Shown piece after piece: positions 1 through 12,646 of a stretch of 64,000 bases of DNA. Numbering within the stretch: the first letter of the stretch is position 1; every line of letters begins with the position of its first letter. The DNA lies in NCBI GenBank assembly GCA_949752795.1, contig OX457061.1, positions 34,352,425 to 34,416,424 on the forward strand, written 5' to 3'. Made by a program: the position numbers and the translations under genes. The notes beneath the pieces were generated by a model that was not told the DNA's origin, did not search any database, and was given only the letters and a program-made list of their open reading frames with translations. This DNA is from Hyperoodon ampullatus (Eukaryota; Chordata; Mammalia; Artiodactyla; Ziphiidae).

Positions 1-699
1 AAATTAAGTTTTTTGGGGAGTAGGGTTGACTATGAGAAATGTTTTACTTTTTACTTTATACACTTAACATTGTTCAAGTTTTTTTATGACATATATATCA
101 TTTATATTTATATATATATCATTTAGACAAAAAACTGAAGAAAAACACATGACAAAGTAACTGAGAATTATAATTAGCCCATGAAAATTACCCAAACCAT
201 ATAAAGCAACAAATTTTAACATACAGAATTCTTTATTTAAAAATTCTTCCTCTTTTAACTTTATAGTAGATGTATTTATGTATATTTCTGAAACAATATG
301 GCTTTTCAGCATCATTTTACCTGAATGGAGCCAACTGCTCTTACAAGAACCAGCCAGGGATTTGTAGTGTATCTTTCTCTTAGAATTAGATATGAAAAAT
401 GACAGACTGCTGGGGATGAGGAATTTTCAAATACGGGATATCACACTCAATTATTTCACGAGGCACTCACTGTTTTCTAACAACGCAACTACTATTACAT
501 TTCACTGTTACTCAGAATATACCATGATGATGGAAATGCATAAGATCCTAAAACCTGCATTTTGCCTTCCATAAAAAAAGTTAATGATAAAAGTATACCA
601 TATTTCTTAAAGTCTAGGTAAAAAAAAAAAACATGAACACTCCTAATCTCAACGCCCTATTTGCCCCATTGTCTTTACATATTTTACATAGCTGTATCA

Positions 700-845
700 C
701 ATTCCACTTATGACATTTCCCACTTTCTCCCTTCAGTTGAATGTCAGCTCCAGGAGAGCTAAGACCTTGTCTATCTTGCGCTCCCCTCCAATGATTTCCT
801 AGCACACACAATAGTACCTGATATATGGAACGTACTCACTAAATA
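700..845 (+). repeat. L2-like LINE 3' fragment
   Basis: The order 'gaatgtcagctccaggag', 'accttgtctatctt', then 'actaaatatttgttc' follows the usual diverged 3' end of mammalian L2. The family call is from memory of the consensus, and the boundaries are approximate. Confidence 0.55.
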
Positions 846-1504
846 TTTGTTCTAACAATGCCTTCCCTGTTATTTCATAATTTTCATAAGTAACCACACA
901 GTAGCCTTCTGAGCGTTATGTCATAATTTCCTTAGTGTTTCTTTTTAATGTTAAATGATTAGTTGTGAGTACATTTTTACTACTGATGTCTAACTAGCAC
1001 CATGGTAAGTCAGCCCACCTCACCAGAACAAACATTCTACCCTGAGGTTTGGGGCTAAAGCGCAAGCTAATTATAATATGCTTCTGTTTGACTCTACTCT
1101 CTGAATATCTTCCTAATTTGGAAACTTCACGTTGGTGGATGTGGCAGATATTTAGAAGAACAGTAAGTCCATAACTAAAACATCATCCCCTTTCCACTTT
1201 GAAAACATGATTCGATGTGCAAGAAAAATAACATTTTCCTACTACCCCAAATGCCTTTTTCTTAGCCAATCCCTTCTTTCAAGACTTCTCTGAAGTCCAT
1301 TCTTCAAAAATAGCTCATGAAAAACATTCCTTAACTCCCCAACCTCTGGCACTAATGGACCTCTTGGCACAGACAGGGAAGGCCTTTTACATTCCTGAAC
1401 CCTGTGCAAGTACAGTGACCTACCAGCTGGATCTTACAGGAGCTTTGCATGCAGAACAACCAGAGGGCTCTGTTTTAAGGGAAACAGTCAATATACTAAC
1501 AGCA

Positions 1505-1945
1505 TGAGGCATGCAAAGCAAACTCTGAGAAGAAAAGCAAGAAATGCCAGGGAAATGAATGACTGGAAGATGGAAAATAAAAAACAAAAGAAAGAGCTGG
1601 AGAAAGGGAACAAAAACAAAAAAGCAACATAAAGAGTCAGAGCAAAATAGAACAACGGAGAACTGACAGTTGCAGAAGAAATAGAAAATAAAAGGACTAA
1701 GTAGGAGAAAATATGGACAAAGGTAAATAGGACACTAAGAAAAGGAAAATAACACGGAAGGAAAGTGAGAGAGAGTAACAAGAGAAAAATAAGAAAAGCA
1801 CTTTAAAAAAAAGGAAAGAATGAAGAATCAAGGTAAGAAACCTAAGAAGATAAATAATTAAATGTATGAAAAAAGTGATATATGAGAACAAAGATGAGAA
1901 GGAAAAAAGTGTAAAAATAAGAACCAGAGAGAAAAATGAAGGACC
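1505..1945. repeat. Polypurine/polypyrimidine-biased tract
   Basis: For over 400 bases the plus strand is dominated by A and G, for example runs such as 'gaaagtgagagagagtaac' and 'agatgagaaggaaaaaag'. On the transcribed minus strand this is a long U/C-rich segment starting about 100 nt downstream of the exon 4 donor. Hydrophobic Leu/Phe/Ser open frames on the minus strand here are by-products of this composition. Confidence 0.7.
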
Positions 1946-2044
1946 AGTAAGTAGCATTTTGTGGTGCTAGTGTCTTTCTTAATTTTATATTCTACATAGA
2001 TTTCATTTTCCAGAATATTTTGAAGGCACTCCTTCACAACGTCA

Positions 2045-2188
<144 letters not shown>

Positions 2189-2293
2189 TTAAACTTTTTA
2201 AAGGCAATGGACAAAATGGGAAATAACCTCAAACTGAAACATACTCCTAAGTTTTGAACAGCAATAAAACAAAATGGTTATTACTGACCCACC

Positions 2294-2535
2294 AGACCAG
2301 TGGTTCTTCGCCAAGGGAGAATGCTTAAGAATCAACAGGCTACTGTACAGCGCAGGGATCTCTACTCAATACTCTGTAATGACCTAAAGAAGAGTGGATA
2401 CATGTATAACTGATTCACTTTGCTGTACACCTGAAACTAATGCAACATTGTAAATCAACTATACTCCAATAAAAAGAAAAAAGAAAAAAAGAAAAGCAAC
2501 AGGAAAGTCTTCTAAAAATGCAGGTTCCTGGACTC
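2294..2535 (+). repeat. MER5A-like DNA transposon remnant interrupted by an L1 tail
   Basis: It begins 'cagtggttcttcgccaag' and ends 'taaaaatgcaggttcctgg', the two ends of a MER5A-type nonautonomous hAT element. Between them lies an L1 3' tail at 2340-2496, flanked by the duplicated bases CAACAGG at 2333-2339 and 2497-2503. The nested order shows that the MER5 copy is older. Confidence 0.7.
2340..2496 (+). mobile_element. 5'-truncated L1 3' end
   Basis: The sequence 'ataactgattcactttgct' followed by 'aactatactccaataaaaa' is the typical cetartiodactyl L1 3' terminus with an A-rich tail. A 7-bp target-site duplication (CAACAGG) flanks it. It carries no coding capacity. Confidence 0.8.
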
Positions 2536-2639
2536 TCTATGTATCTCTCTCATTTGGGAACTTGATGCTGGTGCATGGGGCAGATAGTAGATATATAAAC
2601 GTGGAGTGCCACGCTTATATTTTTTTTACTTCACAGGTT

Positions 2640-2795
2640 AATTTTACTGCACATCTCTGTTGAAATACACTGCCACACCAAGTCTGTGAGCTTCTTGAAT
2701 GCAGACTTACTTTCCTTTGTATTACTAGCTCCTAGCACAGCATGGAACAGCCCATACTTGCTCTCAATAACAACATTCCATGAGTGAATATGCAA
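2640..2795 (+). repeat. L2-like LINE fragment
   Basis: The order 'tgtgagcttcttgaatgcag', 'cctagcacagcatgg', 'ttgctctcaataac' matches the diverged L2 3' end. Boundaries are approximate. Confidence 0.5.
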
Positions 2796-2821
2796 ATGTA
2801 TGGGTATCATGCAAAACCATA

Positions 2822-3164
2822 TACAGTTGATCCTTGACCAACACGGGTTTGAACCGTGCAGGTCCACTTATACGCAGATTTTTTTCAATAAATATGGTAT
2901 CTGTATTTTCATTTTACAGATCTTTAAATTAACTAAGTGTGGGGAAAAGTTGTTGTTCGATGAGAGATCACAACATGTGGAATCAAAAGAACTAGGATTT
3001 GAATTCTGATTCTACCCAAACTGTTTCAGCTTCCTGCCCTTGGCTGAGTTATTTATCAATTCCTTTGTTTCTGAGGCAGAGACAGGAGCTCACAGATTTT
3101 TGACTGCATGAGGGAGTCAGTGCCCCTAACCCTGACATGGTTCAAGGGTCAACTGACTATCTAT
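2822..3164 (+). mobile_element. Tigger-like DNA transposon remnant with terminal inverted repeats
   Basis: The left end 'cagttgatccttgaccaac' and the right end 'ggttcaagggtcaactg' are inverted copies of each other. Next to the ends are matching 'cacttatacgcagattttt' and 'cagtgcccctaaccctgac' blocks. This terminal structure fits a nonautonomous pogo/Tigger-type element. A related copy sits at 33649-33900. The exact subfamily cannot be named without a repeat library. Confidence 0.65.
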
Positions 3165-4583
3165 AAAGTACATAATTCAGCACAGGTGAAATCCACCGCT
3201 TGAAAATCTAAAAGATCGTCACTACCCTGTTTCACGTTACAGGTTCTCATGTTAAGTTCCGAATAGGTAGTAAACCAAGTTTAACCATTTGCACGAGATT
3301 CAAAAAAAACATACACTGGTCAATGAGGTCTATCTATAATGGTCAGCCTTTAATTTGCTATGGCAAACAACACAGACTAGCTCACACAACACCTCATTCT
3401 AGTGTGCTTTCTTGTGCCCTAGAGACTGGAAAGCTAAGGATTGTATTTCTTGGACTCCTTTGCAGCTACAGTTCCACATGTGATACAGCAGAACACTTGT
3501 GCAGGCATGCCTGGGAAGACTTAGAAGCCCTAAGTGACTCACTGTAATTTGGAAGCTCTCATGTCAAATGTCAAATACAGTCATATGGTTTTTCTGCAGG
3601 TACTTAGCAGAAGTTCCAGAGGTTCTGCTGTATGATCTCCAACTTTGTGGCAAGCAGCAGCAGCTGTGGCACTTCTGCTCAAACAGTCCTTTGGTGTCGT
3701 TGAGCATTTCTCCTGGTTGCATTGGTTCTGCATGTCAGATCCAAGCTTAACTGTCTGGTCCTTCCAAAAATTCTGTATGTACAAATTCTTTATGCTAACC
3801 AATACCTCTTTCTATTTAGACTAGCTGGCATGGATTCCACTGTCCAACTGAGAACGCTGAGTGTTCTCAGTCACCAGATCATACGTGCACCCACACTCAT
3901 GCAGCTGGGACCTTTGGGTAGGCCAATATTCAATGTGACAACATAAAGCTCTGCCAAGCCAATGAAAAGAGCCATGACCTTCAGAAGGTCAATGAATTAC
4001 AGCTTCAGATAATCTCTGCACACCCAACAAATTCAAGGCTGGCCATCTCCTAGAGGTAAGCAGGCCAGGGGTCTGAGATGGCTCTTTGGTAGCCTCAGCC
4101 ATCAGGATCAAGCACGCTCATCTTGCTCAATCATATCCTATCCCTCCTCTAATAAATGCCTCTGTAACCTGAAAGAGGTTTAATTTTTAGGCAAGCCAAG
4201 AGAAACTCAAACTCATGATCTGGGAAGAGAGCATAAGCTAGATATCTGGATTGGAACCTATTCTCCTGGCCTAGGTATCTAAGGTGCTTTTTTGATGCCA
4301 GTAAGAGAACAAGGGCTGGCAGAAAAACACAGTGTCTTTCAAGTCTTACATGTTTCCATTACTCACTGTACTGAATGCTGGGGATAAAAACACAGACCCT
4401 GCCCCCATGGAGCTGACTGGAAGAGACAGATACAAATTAAAGAACCACACAGATAAACGAATGTATACAAATTGTGATGATTGCTATAAAGGAAAAATAC
4501 TGGGTATTTTATCAGCTCCTAACAGAAGAAATCTGATTTAGTCTGGAAAATCAGGAAAGGCTTCTCTTTAAGAAGTAAAAATG

Positions 4584-4775
4584 GGGGGCTTCCCTGGTGG
4601 CGCAGTGGTTGAGAGTCCGCCTGCCAATGCAGGGGACGCGGGTTCATGCCCCGGTCCGGGAACATCCCACATGCCGCGGAGCGGCTGGGCCCGTGAGCCA
4701 TGGCCGCTGAGCCTGCACGTCCGGGGCCTGTGCTCCGCAGCGGGAGGGGCCACAACAGTGAGAGACCCAGGTACT

Positions 4776-4804
<29 letters not shown>
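4584..4804 (+). mobile_element. CHR-type SINE (young form)
   Basis: It has a tRNA-derived head 'gcttccctggtggcgcag' with a B-box-like 'gcgggttcatgcc', a body ending 'gagagacccaggtactgc', and a pure A tail of about 28 bases. The near-consensus body and long tail mark it as recent. Confidence 0.93.
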
Positions 4805-4808
<4 letters not shown>

Positions 4809-4818
4809 AGTAAAAATG

Positions 4819-5003
4819 GGGACTTCCTGGGCAGTCCAATGGTTAAGACACCACCCTTCCAATGCAGGGGGCGTGGGTTCGATCCCTGGTCAGGGAACTA
4901 AGATGCCACATGCCATGAGGAGTGGCCATAAATAAATAAATAAATAAAATGGGGTTTTATTAAAAAAACAAAAAGTTTCCCAAATGATTCTTTAAAAAAA
5001 AAA
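4819..5003 (+). mobile_element. Short tRNA-derived SINE (CHR-related, older)
   Basis: The head 'gacttcctgggcagtcca' and the B box 'gtgggttcgatccctggtc' are followed by an A-rich tail with (AAAT)n. It lacks the 'gagcctgcgcgtccggagc' body of the young form. Confidence 0.8.
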
Positions 5004-6834
5004 AAGAAGTAAAAATGAAGCTGACATACAAAGAATGAGGAGGAATTAACCAAAGGAAGGTAAGTAATAATATTTTGGATGATGGAAGCAAATAGGAAGG
5101 CTGTAAGTGAAGAAACTGGCATGTTAAAGACAGTAAAAGGTCAGTGTGTTTGGAACACAATAGGAAACTGGTATCAAATAAACAAGGCTGGAGATGGTAA
5201 GCCAGATGATGCAAGTTGCAGAAGACCATACTAAGGACTTTAGTCTTTATCCCAAAAGGAGTAGGAAAGCACTGAAGAGTCTTAAATAGGATAATAATTT
5301 TTTTTACTGAAATGTTATTAAGATAATTGTAACATCACATGCAGTTGTAAGAAATAATACAGAGAAATCCTGTGTACAAACTGTCCCCACTACCCCTCAA
5401 TGGTAATATCTTTCAAAACTGCAGTACGCTACCACAATCAGAGTATCAGCATGGATACAAGATACAGAACAGTTTCATCACTGCAAAGATCTCTCATGTT
5501 GCCCTTTTATGACCACATCTCCCCACTCTGTAAATAAATAATCAGTTTTGAGATATAAAAAGATCATTCCTACTGTTTGGTCAAGAACAGATTAGAGAAG
5601 ACCAAGAGTAGGTAGAGGGAGATAAGTTATTGCAGTATTACAGGCAAGGCTTGATGACAGCATGGTCTTCAGTGGTTAACAGGAAAGATGTTGGGAAAGC
5701 CGCTGCATTTAAGAGACATGGAGTAGTCAAAGTGGACCAGACTTGGTGACAAAACAATAAACAGTTCAACAATGACCCCCAAGTTTCCAGATTATGATCA
5801 GACAGAGAACATGTAGGGGAAATGGATGAAGATTTGGGGTATACTAAAGTTCTTTTTAGACTTCCAAATAGAAATTTAAACACAAACTGATTACACCAGA
5901 GACCAGAGAGGTCTTAGGTTCCTGTGTGCCCACAGGAGATTTCTTGGGTTCCACTCAAGAGAAAAGGTTAGGAACACCTAATGACTAATGGCCTGGGACA
6001 GCACAGTAAGGTGGGGAAGGGGGAGACTTCCAATCAAAACTCAAAGAAACAAAGTATTCTCTCATATAAGAGTAAAGACTAGTTCAGGGTCCTCAATTAC
6101 TAAACCTACCTCTTCACAAGTAATTTAATGAAGTGGTAACTTATCCTTGAGAGAGTCAGAGAAAGAAGTCCCCTGATGGTTAGGTAGCTCCAAAATAACA
6201 AGATCATTTTATAGCTCCTCAAATACGGGCTTTCAGTTTGGCTGCATTTTGGCTTATACTTCTAAACTCCCACTGAGCATTCATTCATTCATCAAACAGG
6301 TGACTAGGCTATGGTGCTGGGATGAGAGACTAAGTTAAGACCCTAGTCTCAAGCTCAGTCTAATACTTAAACTATCAGTTATGATTCAGTATGTTAAGAG
6401 CTAATGTAGATATAAGTGTATAATATTTGGGGAACACCGAGGATAGAAACCTAACCCATGCCTGGGAGAACAGAGATGAGTTTCCAAAGGGGCTATCTGA
6501 CAAGGATGGTAAAAGATGCCATCCTTTAAATCCATTGAAGCAAGTTAGTCAGATAAACAAGACAGAACAAGTTTAGCTTGGGGAGAAAGGAAGGGGCTGG
6601 TATCTTAGAGGACAGAGGTAGAAAAGTTTTCCAGAAAGACAAAAAAGCAGGTGCAAAGACACAAAGGCAAGAAAAAGCAGAGCGTGCTGTTCAAAGAACT
6701 CTAGGAAGTTGAATAAGGATGAAACACAGGGTACAATGGTAAGAGTGGAGAGACAGGAGGATACAGAGGGAGAATGGGACCAGAGAGAATGGGACCTGTG
6801 CTCATATTTACTATGCACAGGGGCAGTACAATTC

Positions 6835-7100
6835 AGTGGTTGGAATCACAGGTGAGGAAACAAGAATGCCCAGGTTCAAATCTCAGGTCTATTTCTTACT
6901 AGTTGGATGACCACAGGCAGGGTACTTAGGATCTAGATGCCTTAGTCTCCTCAAGTGTAAAATGCAGCATAGAGAAATTCCTATCTCACGTGAGAATTAA
7001 GTGAAACAATACATATAAAATGCTTAGAACAATGCCTGCTGTGTAGGACTCAACAGAAGTTAGCTCAATAAATGATATTATTATCACCATCATCTTTATC
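6835..7100 (+). repeat. MIR SINE
   Basis: The features 'attcagtggttggaatcac', 'cttagtctcctcaagtgtaa' and 'aatgcctgctgtgtagg' follow the MIR order: core, then tail. Confidence 0.7.
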
Positions 7101-7839
7101 AAAACTGTTGGCTTTGACAGGATAAACTATAAGCACAAGCCACTAGCACTCCTACAGTATTTGCCTGTACCTCTCATCCCCTCCCTGCTCTGTATTACAG
7201 CCATTTCCCTAAGTCTTATCCTTACATTTTTAGATCTCCCCTCAGAGCTATGCAAAACATCTTACATACAGTCATCACTGAAAGACTTGAGGAAAAGTTA
7301 AGAACAACAGATTAAATCTTCACAACTACGGTTTAAAAACTTTCTCCAACTTGCTGATATCACTAAAATATACAATAAATATTTAATAAATCTTAGCTAA
7401 ATCAATGCAAACTATGCAATTATCATCCTAGTTAATACACAAGTGATTCAGCAAATTTTTAGAATGCCTGAAACTTCACAAAGGAACGAAAGGAATAGCA
7501 CACAGAAAAAATCAACAGAGTATCTGAAAATTATGGATATAAGATTTGACAACTGCTCTTACTCATCAAACAGATATGTACTTGAATGACTTTTGTCTAG
7601 TGATATCTCTCTGCACTTCAAAAACCCCAAGGGTTTGGGCAGAGAGATGATAAACTAGACAGAAGAATGCCAGGACCCGGAATCCAGGCAGACTCATGGT
7701 ACTGGGAAAAAAGCCCCAGCTAAAAATAGGCACATAGACAAGGGAACATAATCTTGGGACCCAAGAACTATAAACAAAGAAAGGAAAGAGCATCCAAGGT
7801 TTCAAGAGTCAATCTACCCAGGGAAAGGGCCAGTATTTT

Positions 7840-8043
7840 TTTTTTTTTTTTGCAGTACGCGGGCCTCTCACTGTTGTGGCCTCTCCCGTTGCGGAGCACA
7901 GGCTCTGGACGCGCAGGCTCAGCGGCCATGGCTCACAGGCCCAGCCGCTCCGCGGCATGTGGGATGTTCCCGGACCGGGGCACGAACCCGTGTCCCCTGC
8001 ATTGGCAGGCAGACTCTCAACCACTGCGCCACCAGGGAAGCCC
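7840..8043 (-). mobile_element. CHR-type SINE (young form)
   Basis: It is inverted: a T run, then 'gcagtacgcgggcctctcac', ending 'caccagggaagccc'. The 13-bp target duplication GGGCCAGTATTTT lies at 7827-7839 and 8044-8056. Confidence 0.95.
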
Positions 8044-8849
8044 GGGCCAGTATTTTACTGGAGGGCCAAACAGCAGGAATCCACACAAGTCCAAATAAGC
8101 AGACCACTGACATTAGCAGCCTAGCACCAGGGGACAGAAACTCATACTCTGGTATAAGAAATAGATCACATGTTCAGATAATATCTGTTGATATGGCTAA
8201 ATCGACAATGGGCAGAATAATTTTTTTTAATAATAGAGGGAAACATATTTTGAAGCCAGTCTAAATAAGGAGATACTTGATCTACTTTGTTCTCTTTCAC
8301 AGGGACAGTTGAAGTTACCAGGAACACACCCAAAGATGCTTATTGGAAGGAGGCCCTTTATATCAAGTAAAATCTCCCCAGCATGTAAAGTTCCCTTTGA
8401 AGAAGGCTTCTGTTTCCATTACTAATGTGGAAAATACATCTCCTCCTCAACAGCTTCTAGTATCACTTCACTGTACTACTGGTCAGTAACAGGGGTTTGG
8501 ATATGGACCACTAGGAGTTTCTCTAGGTCTATTTAACTGACAGTGGCAGAACTGGGGAATGACAGACAAGCAGTAAGAAATTTACTTCGCACTTTTTCTT
8601 CCTCCAATTTGGGCTTAACTGGACCAAACTTGTTCATTCATATCACATGCTATCCCAAACAATTAAGACAAAATGAAGCCTTCCTCACCAAGATATTTCT
8701 GGTCACTCATAAACAATTACCAATGTTAAGAGGATCAGGCCCAGGTGTAATTGCCTGTACTACTCATCATGGGTGTCCTGGCTATGAAAGATACATCTGA
8801 CACTTGTTTGCCTAGCTTTTGAAGAAGCACTTCTCATACTCACAATAAA

Positions 8850-8990
8850 TGGCTCTCTGAGCCTAAGTTCCTTCATCTGTAAAACAAGTATAATACTAAT
8901 CTCACTGGTATACTATGAAAATTAAATGAGATAGCATGTTTTAAGAGTCCTACAAGGCCTCACGCATAGGGGAGAACAACAATGCTTATG
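8850..8990 (+). repeat. MIR SINE fragment
   Basis: 'gagcctaagttccttcatct' followed by 'gaaaattaaatgagatagc' is typical of the MIR 3' half. Confidence 0.65.
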
Positions 8991-9167
8991 TTCCTTTCTC
9001 ACAGGCCCAGGGAACACACCAAAGCTAGATTCCAGGTTTCTGCCAAGTAAGACTTCTGGGGCCCGGGAGGCAGAGAAGCTGGGTGCTGTGCTTGTGGTAA
9101 GCCACCGGGGCCAACATGAAGACTAAAGGAGCTGACAACTACAACTGAGTGCAAGACGGATCCGCAG

Positions 9168-9517
9168 GGCTTCCCTGGTGGCGCAGGGGTTAAGAATCTG
9201 CCTGCCAGTGCAGGGGACACGGGTTCGATCCCTGGTCCGGGAAGATCCCGCATGCTGCAGAGCAGTTAAGCATGTGAGCCACAACTACTGAGCCTGCGCT
9301 CTAGAGCCCACGAGCCACAACTACTGAAGTCCGCATGCCTAGAGCCCGTGCTCCGCAACAAGAGAAGCCACCGCAGTGAGAAGCCCGCACACCGCAACAA
9401 AGAGTAGTAGCCCCTGCTCGCCGCAACTAGAAAAAGCCCGCGTGCAGCAACAAAGACCCAGCACAGCCAGAAACAATAAATAAAATAAAATAATAAAATA
9501 AATTTATTTTTAAAAAA
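9168..9517 (+). mobile_element. CHR-type SINE (long form)
   Basis: A 350-bp form with the extended body 'gagccacaactactgagcc', repeated 'ccgcaac' units and a simple (AATAAA)n tail. The duplication AAGACGGATC(C/A)GCAG lies at 9153-9167 and 9518-9532. Confidence 0.93.
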
Positions 9518-9589
9518 AAGACGGATCAGCAGTCGATACTTTTTCAGGATGGCTGATGCTTGTCAAAGAGCCTGGTGAAAGGAAAGAAC

Positions 9590-9790
9590 ACTGGGCATAG
9601 GTTAGAGTCAAGGACATAGGCTTAAATTTTAGCTCCACCAGTCACCCGTGGGATTGTGGGCAAGTCAGTTAACCTGTTATTAAATGTCTTCACCTGCAAA
9701 ACAGAGAAATCTATTTTACAAAGTTGTGGGGGGAATGTTTTGTTTGTGGATTTAAAAAGATAGTACACTTAAAAGCATGGTAGACACTTA
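9590..9790 (+). repeat. MIR SINE
   Basis: 'ccaccagtcacccgtgggat', 'ggcaagtcagttaacctgtt' and a trailing 'cacttaaaagcatgg' match the MIR layout in diverged form. Confidence 0.65.
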
Positions 9791-10766
9791 ACATTTTTCC
9801 CTACATTAACTTGAGGTTCCCGGAAATACCAAGTAAGAGTTCCTAAGGTCTAAGAAAAAAACACTGAGTAAGGTCCCTGGGTTCAGAAAGAACCACTGAA
9901 ACTAACTCAGCAGTGATCCATAAGAAGAGTTTTCTGGATCTAGGAACTAAACAAATTCATGCTTTGAAGTATGATGACATCCAAAGGATTAATTCTGTGA
10001 ATCCAGCAAACCACAGATTGTAAAACAGCAAAAGATTCAAAGCTCAGAAGACACAGAGAAAGATGCCTACACAAGTGACTACGATACAAGAGCAGTCCTA
10101 CAATGGGACAGTGGAGGTGACAAGGAAAGAATAAATGCACACACTGCCATGGCAGTACACTGAAGCATTCCCGTGCCTAACTATATTACAGTGACATCTA
10201 CAGGAGGGAATTGACTATAAAAAAGGGAAAGGTTGTCCCAATATGGCTTGAAAGGTACTAGGGGCAACAGGAAAAAAATATTCAGAAATTTAGAAAAATA
10301 ATGGTTAAACAAATTTATTTTATGATGAGGATTATCTACACTAGAAGTCCATAAAAAGATTCTAAATCAAGAATAACCCATTCTGAAGTAGGCTGGAATA
10401 GGAGTAAACCAAACAAGGAAAACCAACATTTCCAAATCTGCTCTCAACATTTATTCTGTGTCTCTATGACTTCCTTTCTTGTAATAGTCTGGAATACAAA
10501 TACCAGAAATCTGGGTTGCAAGCCAACACACCACTATCCTGGGCTTATGGGGGATAATAATCAAACACAGTCTTTTTTCCCAAGCTCAATACTTGGTCTT
10601 AGAACTCCTGTCCTCATGGCTCCCTAGGCTGCCATCACCAGCTGACCAGAATTTATACCCAAGAGAAAAACCATGTGAAACCCCTGGTTTAGACCTACTT
10701 TATTCATATACTTGCAGTAAAGTACTTACTTAGCCCTGGACAAAAGCAGTCAAAAGGACAAAACTG

Positions 10767-11540
10767 TCCTCAAAATATTAAAAATAGAACTACCATATGA
10801 TCCAGCCAATTCCACTTTAGGATATATATCTGAAGAAAATAAGAACATTAACTCGAAAAGACATATGTACCCCCATGTTCACTGTAGCATTACTTACAAG
10901 AGCCAAGATACAGAAACACCCTAAGGGTCCACTGACGGATGCTTAAAGAAAATGTGGTATGTGTGTGTGTGTATACATACATATACACACATGCGTGCGT
11001 GCGCGCACACACACACACACAGGAATATTATTCAGCCATAAAAAAGAATGAAGTCTTGTCACTTGCAGCAACATGGTGGGCCTCAAGGGTATTATGCTAA
11101 GTAAAAGGGGTCAGAGGAAGACAAATACTGTATGATCTCACTTACATGTGGAATCTTAAAACAAACAGCAGCTCAAAGATACAGAGAACAGACAGGGGGC
11201 TGCCAGAACTGGTGGTGGGGGTGGGATAAATGAGTGAAGGGAGTCAAAGGCACAAACTTCTGGTTATAAAATAAACAAGTCCCAGGGATGTAATGTGCAG
11301 CGTGGTGGCTACTGTTAGTAACACTTTATTGTAGACTTGAAAGTTGCTAAGAGAGTAGGTCTTAAGAGTTCTCATCACAAGAAGAAAGTTTTTTGGTAAC
11401 TATGTAAGGTGACAGATGTTAACTAGACTTATTGTGGTGATATATACAAACATGGAACCATTATGTTGTACACCTGAAACTAATATAATGATACATGTCA
11501 AATATACCTCAATTGAAAAAATAAAAAAAGAGAGAGAGAG
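10767..11540 (+). mobile_element. L1 3' segment (end of ORF2 plus 3'UTR)
   Basis: It contains the recognisable ORF2-end order 'accatatgatccagccaatt', 'ggaatattattcagccataa', 'atgatctcacttacatgtgg', and a 3' end 'ttgtacacctgaaactaata' with an A-rich tail. Frames are broken and there is no coding capacity. A GT/CA microsatellite is embedded at about 10966-11022. Confidence 0.85.
10966..11022. repeat. Compound (TG)n/(CA)n microsatellite inside L1
   Basis: A run of 'gtgtgtgtgtgt' passes through 'catacatatacacacatgcg' to 'cacacacacaca'. It sits within the L1 ORF2 remnant. Confidence 0.9.
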
Positions 11541-12646
11541 AGAAATGCCAGAAGAAAAAAAAAGGAGAAAACTGTCCTGGGGTGAGGGGTGAAGGATAAG
11601 CAGAGCTGTCTGAACCACTACTATTAGGGGAAAGGGGAAAAAAAAGAGACAAAGCTAATCAGAGGAACAAGTGAAAACCAAGCTTTCTACAGTAGTTGCC
11701 AAAACAGGAAGTTTACTTCTACTGGTTCAATATATAACCACAAAGTCTAACAGACTGTGACCAGAAAGAGAGGCTCAGCAAAGAAAACTTAGACAGACAG
11801 AAAAATATAATAAAATCGTTCATATTTTCCACTGTCAGAGAAATAAGTAATTAAAGTTTCTTTGTTTCAGATAGTTATTATAAAATTCTAAACAAATATT
11901 TATGAATAAAAGATGTCTTACAATTGTCAGACACTACTCATCTACCAAATAAAATAATAAACAAACAGCAACTTAATTTAAAAAAACTTCTGTAACGTAG
12001 CTATACACATACATGGAAGTGCCACAAATAGCCTTGTGATTAGCATGAAAAGGAGATGTGAAAAATAACATTGCAGAAGTATATTCATGCACATAGAAAG
12101 GCGTTCGTGACATAATTAAATTTTAAATGCAGTTTACAAAACAATTTCACTATGATCCAGTTTTCTTGTGTCTTAAAAAGCCCAAAGGCATAAAAGTCAT
12201 TAGTTAACATTTTGGTATAATCTGTGGGCAGTGGGATTTTTAGTGATTTTTCTTTTCTTCTTTTTGTTTCTCTCTATTTTCTAACTTAACTGTAACACAC
12301 TGGTATTTGAGAACTTTTTTTTTCCTCCAAAAAATCTGATGCAATTAGTAATTTGCTCTTGTAGTTTATGTATAACTATCAGAAAGAAGCAAGGGACAAA
12401 TGTCAATTACTGTGGAAACTGTGTGCTGTTCAAACCTACCTCTCTGCTCACAGCCATTCCCACATGGCTGACTAACTAGAAGTCCAGTCTGATGATCTCA
12501 GAACAGTGACTATATCTGCCCCTGCACCCCACCCCACCACAACCGCCATAGAACTCATTAGAAACCTGTATCTTTAACAAAGCGCTCTGGATAAAGGCCA
12601 CGTGCAACCAGGGTACCTCAAAAACAATCTTTAAAAAAAAGATTAT

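Larger units (their letters stand above)
4570..5017 (+). repeat. Two tandem SINE insertions sharing one target site (three target copies)
   Basis: The motif AAGAAGTAAAAATG occurs at 4570-4583, 4805-4818 and 5004-5017. The copy pairs bracket a young CHR SINE (about 4584-4804) and an older short SINE (about 4819-5003). The simplest reading is that the older SINE inserted first and the young one then entered its 5' target duplication at the same nick site. Confidence 0.85.

Noticed and set aside
310..400. Possible minus-strand exon ending CCATTCAG|GTAAAA near 322
   Set aside because: There is a donor-like site only. No convincing acceptor is present, and the reading does not match the TMEM245 sequence expected after exon 4.
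3847..3871. 9-bp inverted repeat ACTGAGAAC/GTTCTCAGT
   Set aside because: It is a short stem with a 7-nt loop, expected by chance in a 64-kb window.
4519..4901. Repeated open frames with residues like 'WPLPLRSTGSGRAGSAAMAHG' on either strand, here and at each SINE
   Set aside because: All are translations of the CHR SINE body in different frames. They recur at every copy and are not genes.
9215..9240. tRNA-like B-box sequences (GGTTCGATCCC) that could suggest tRNA genes
   Set aside because: They lie in tRNA-derived SINE heads. No complete cloverleaf or anticodon arm is present.
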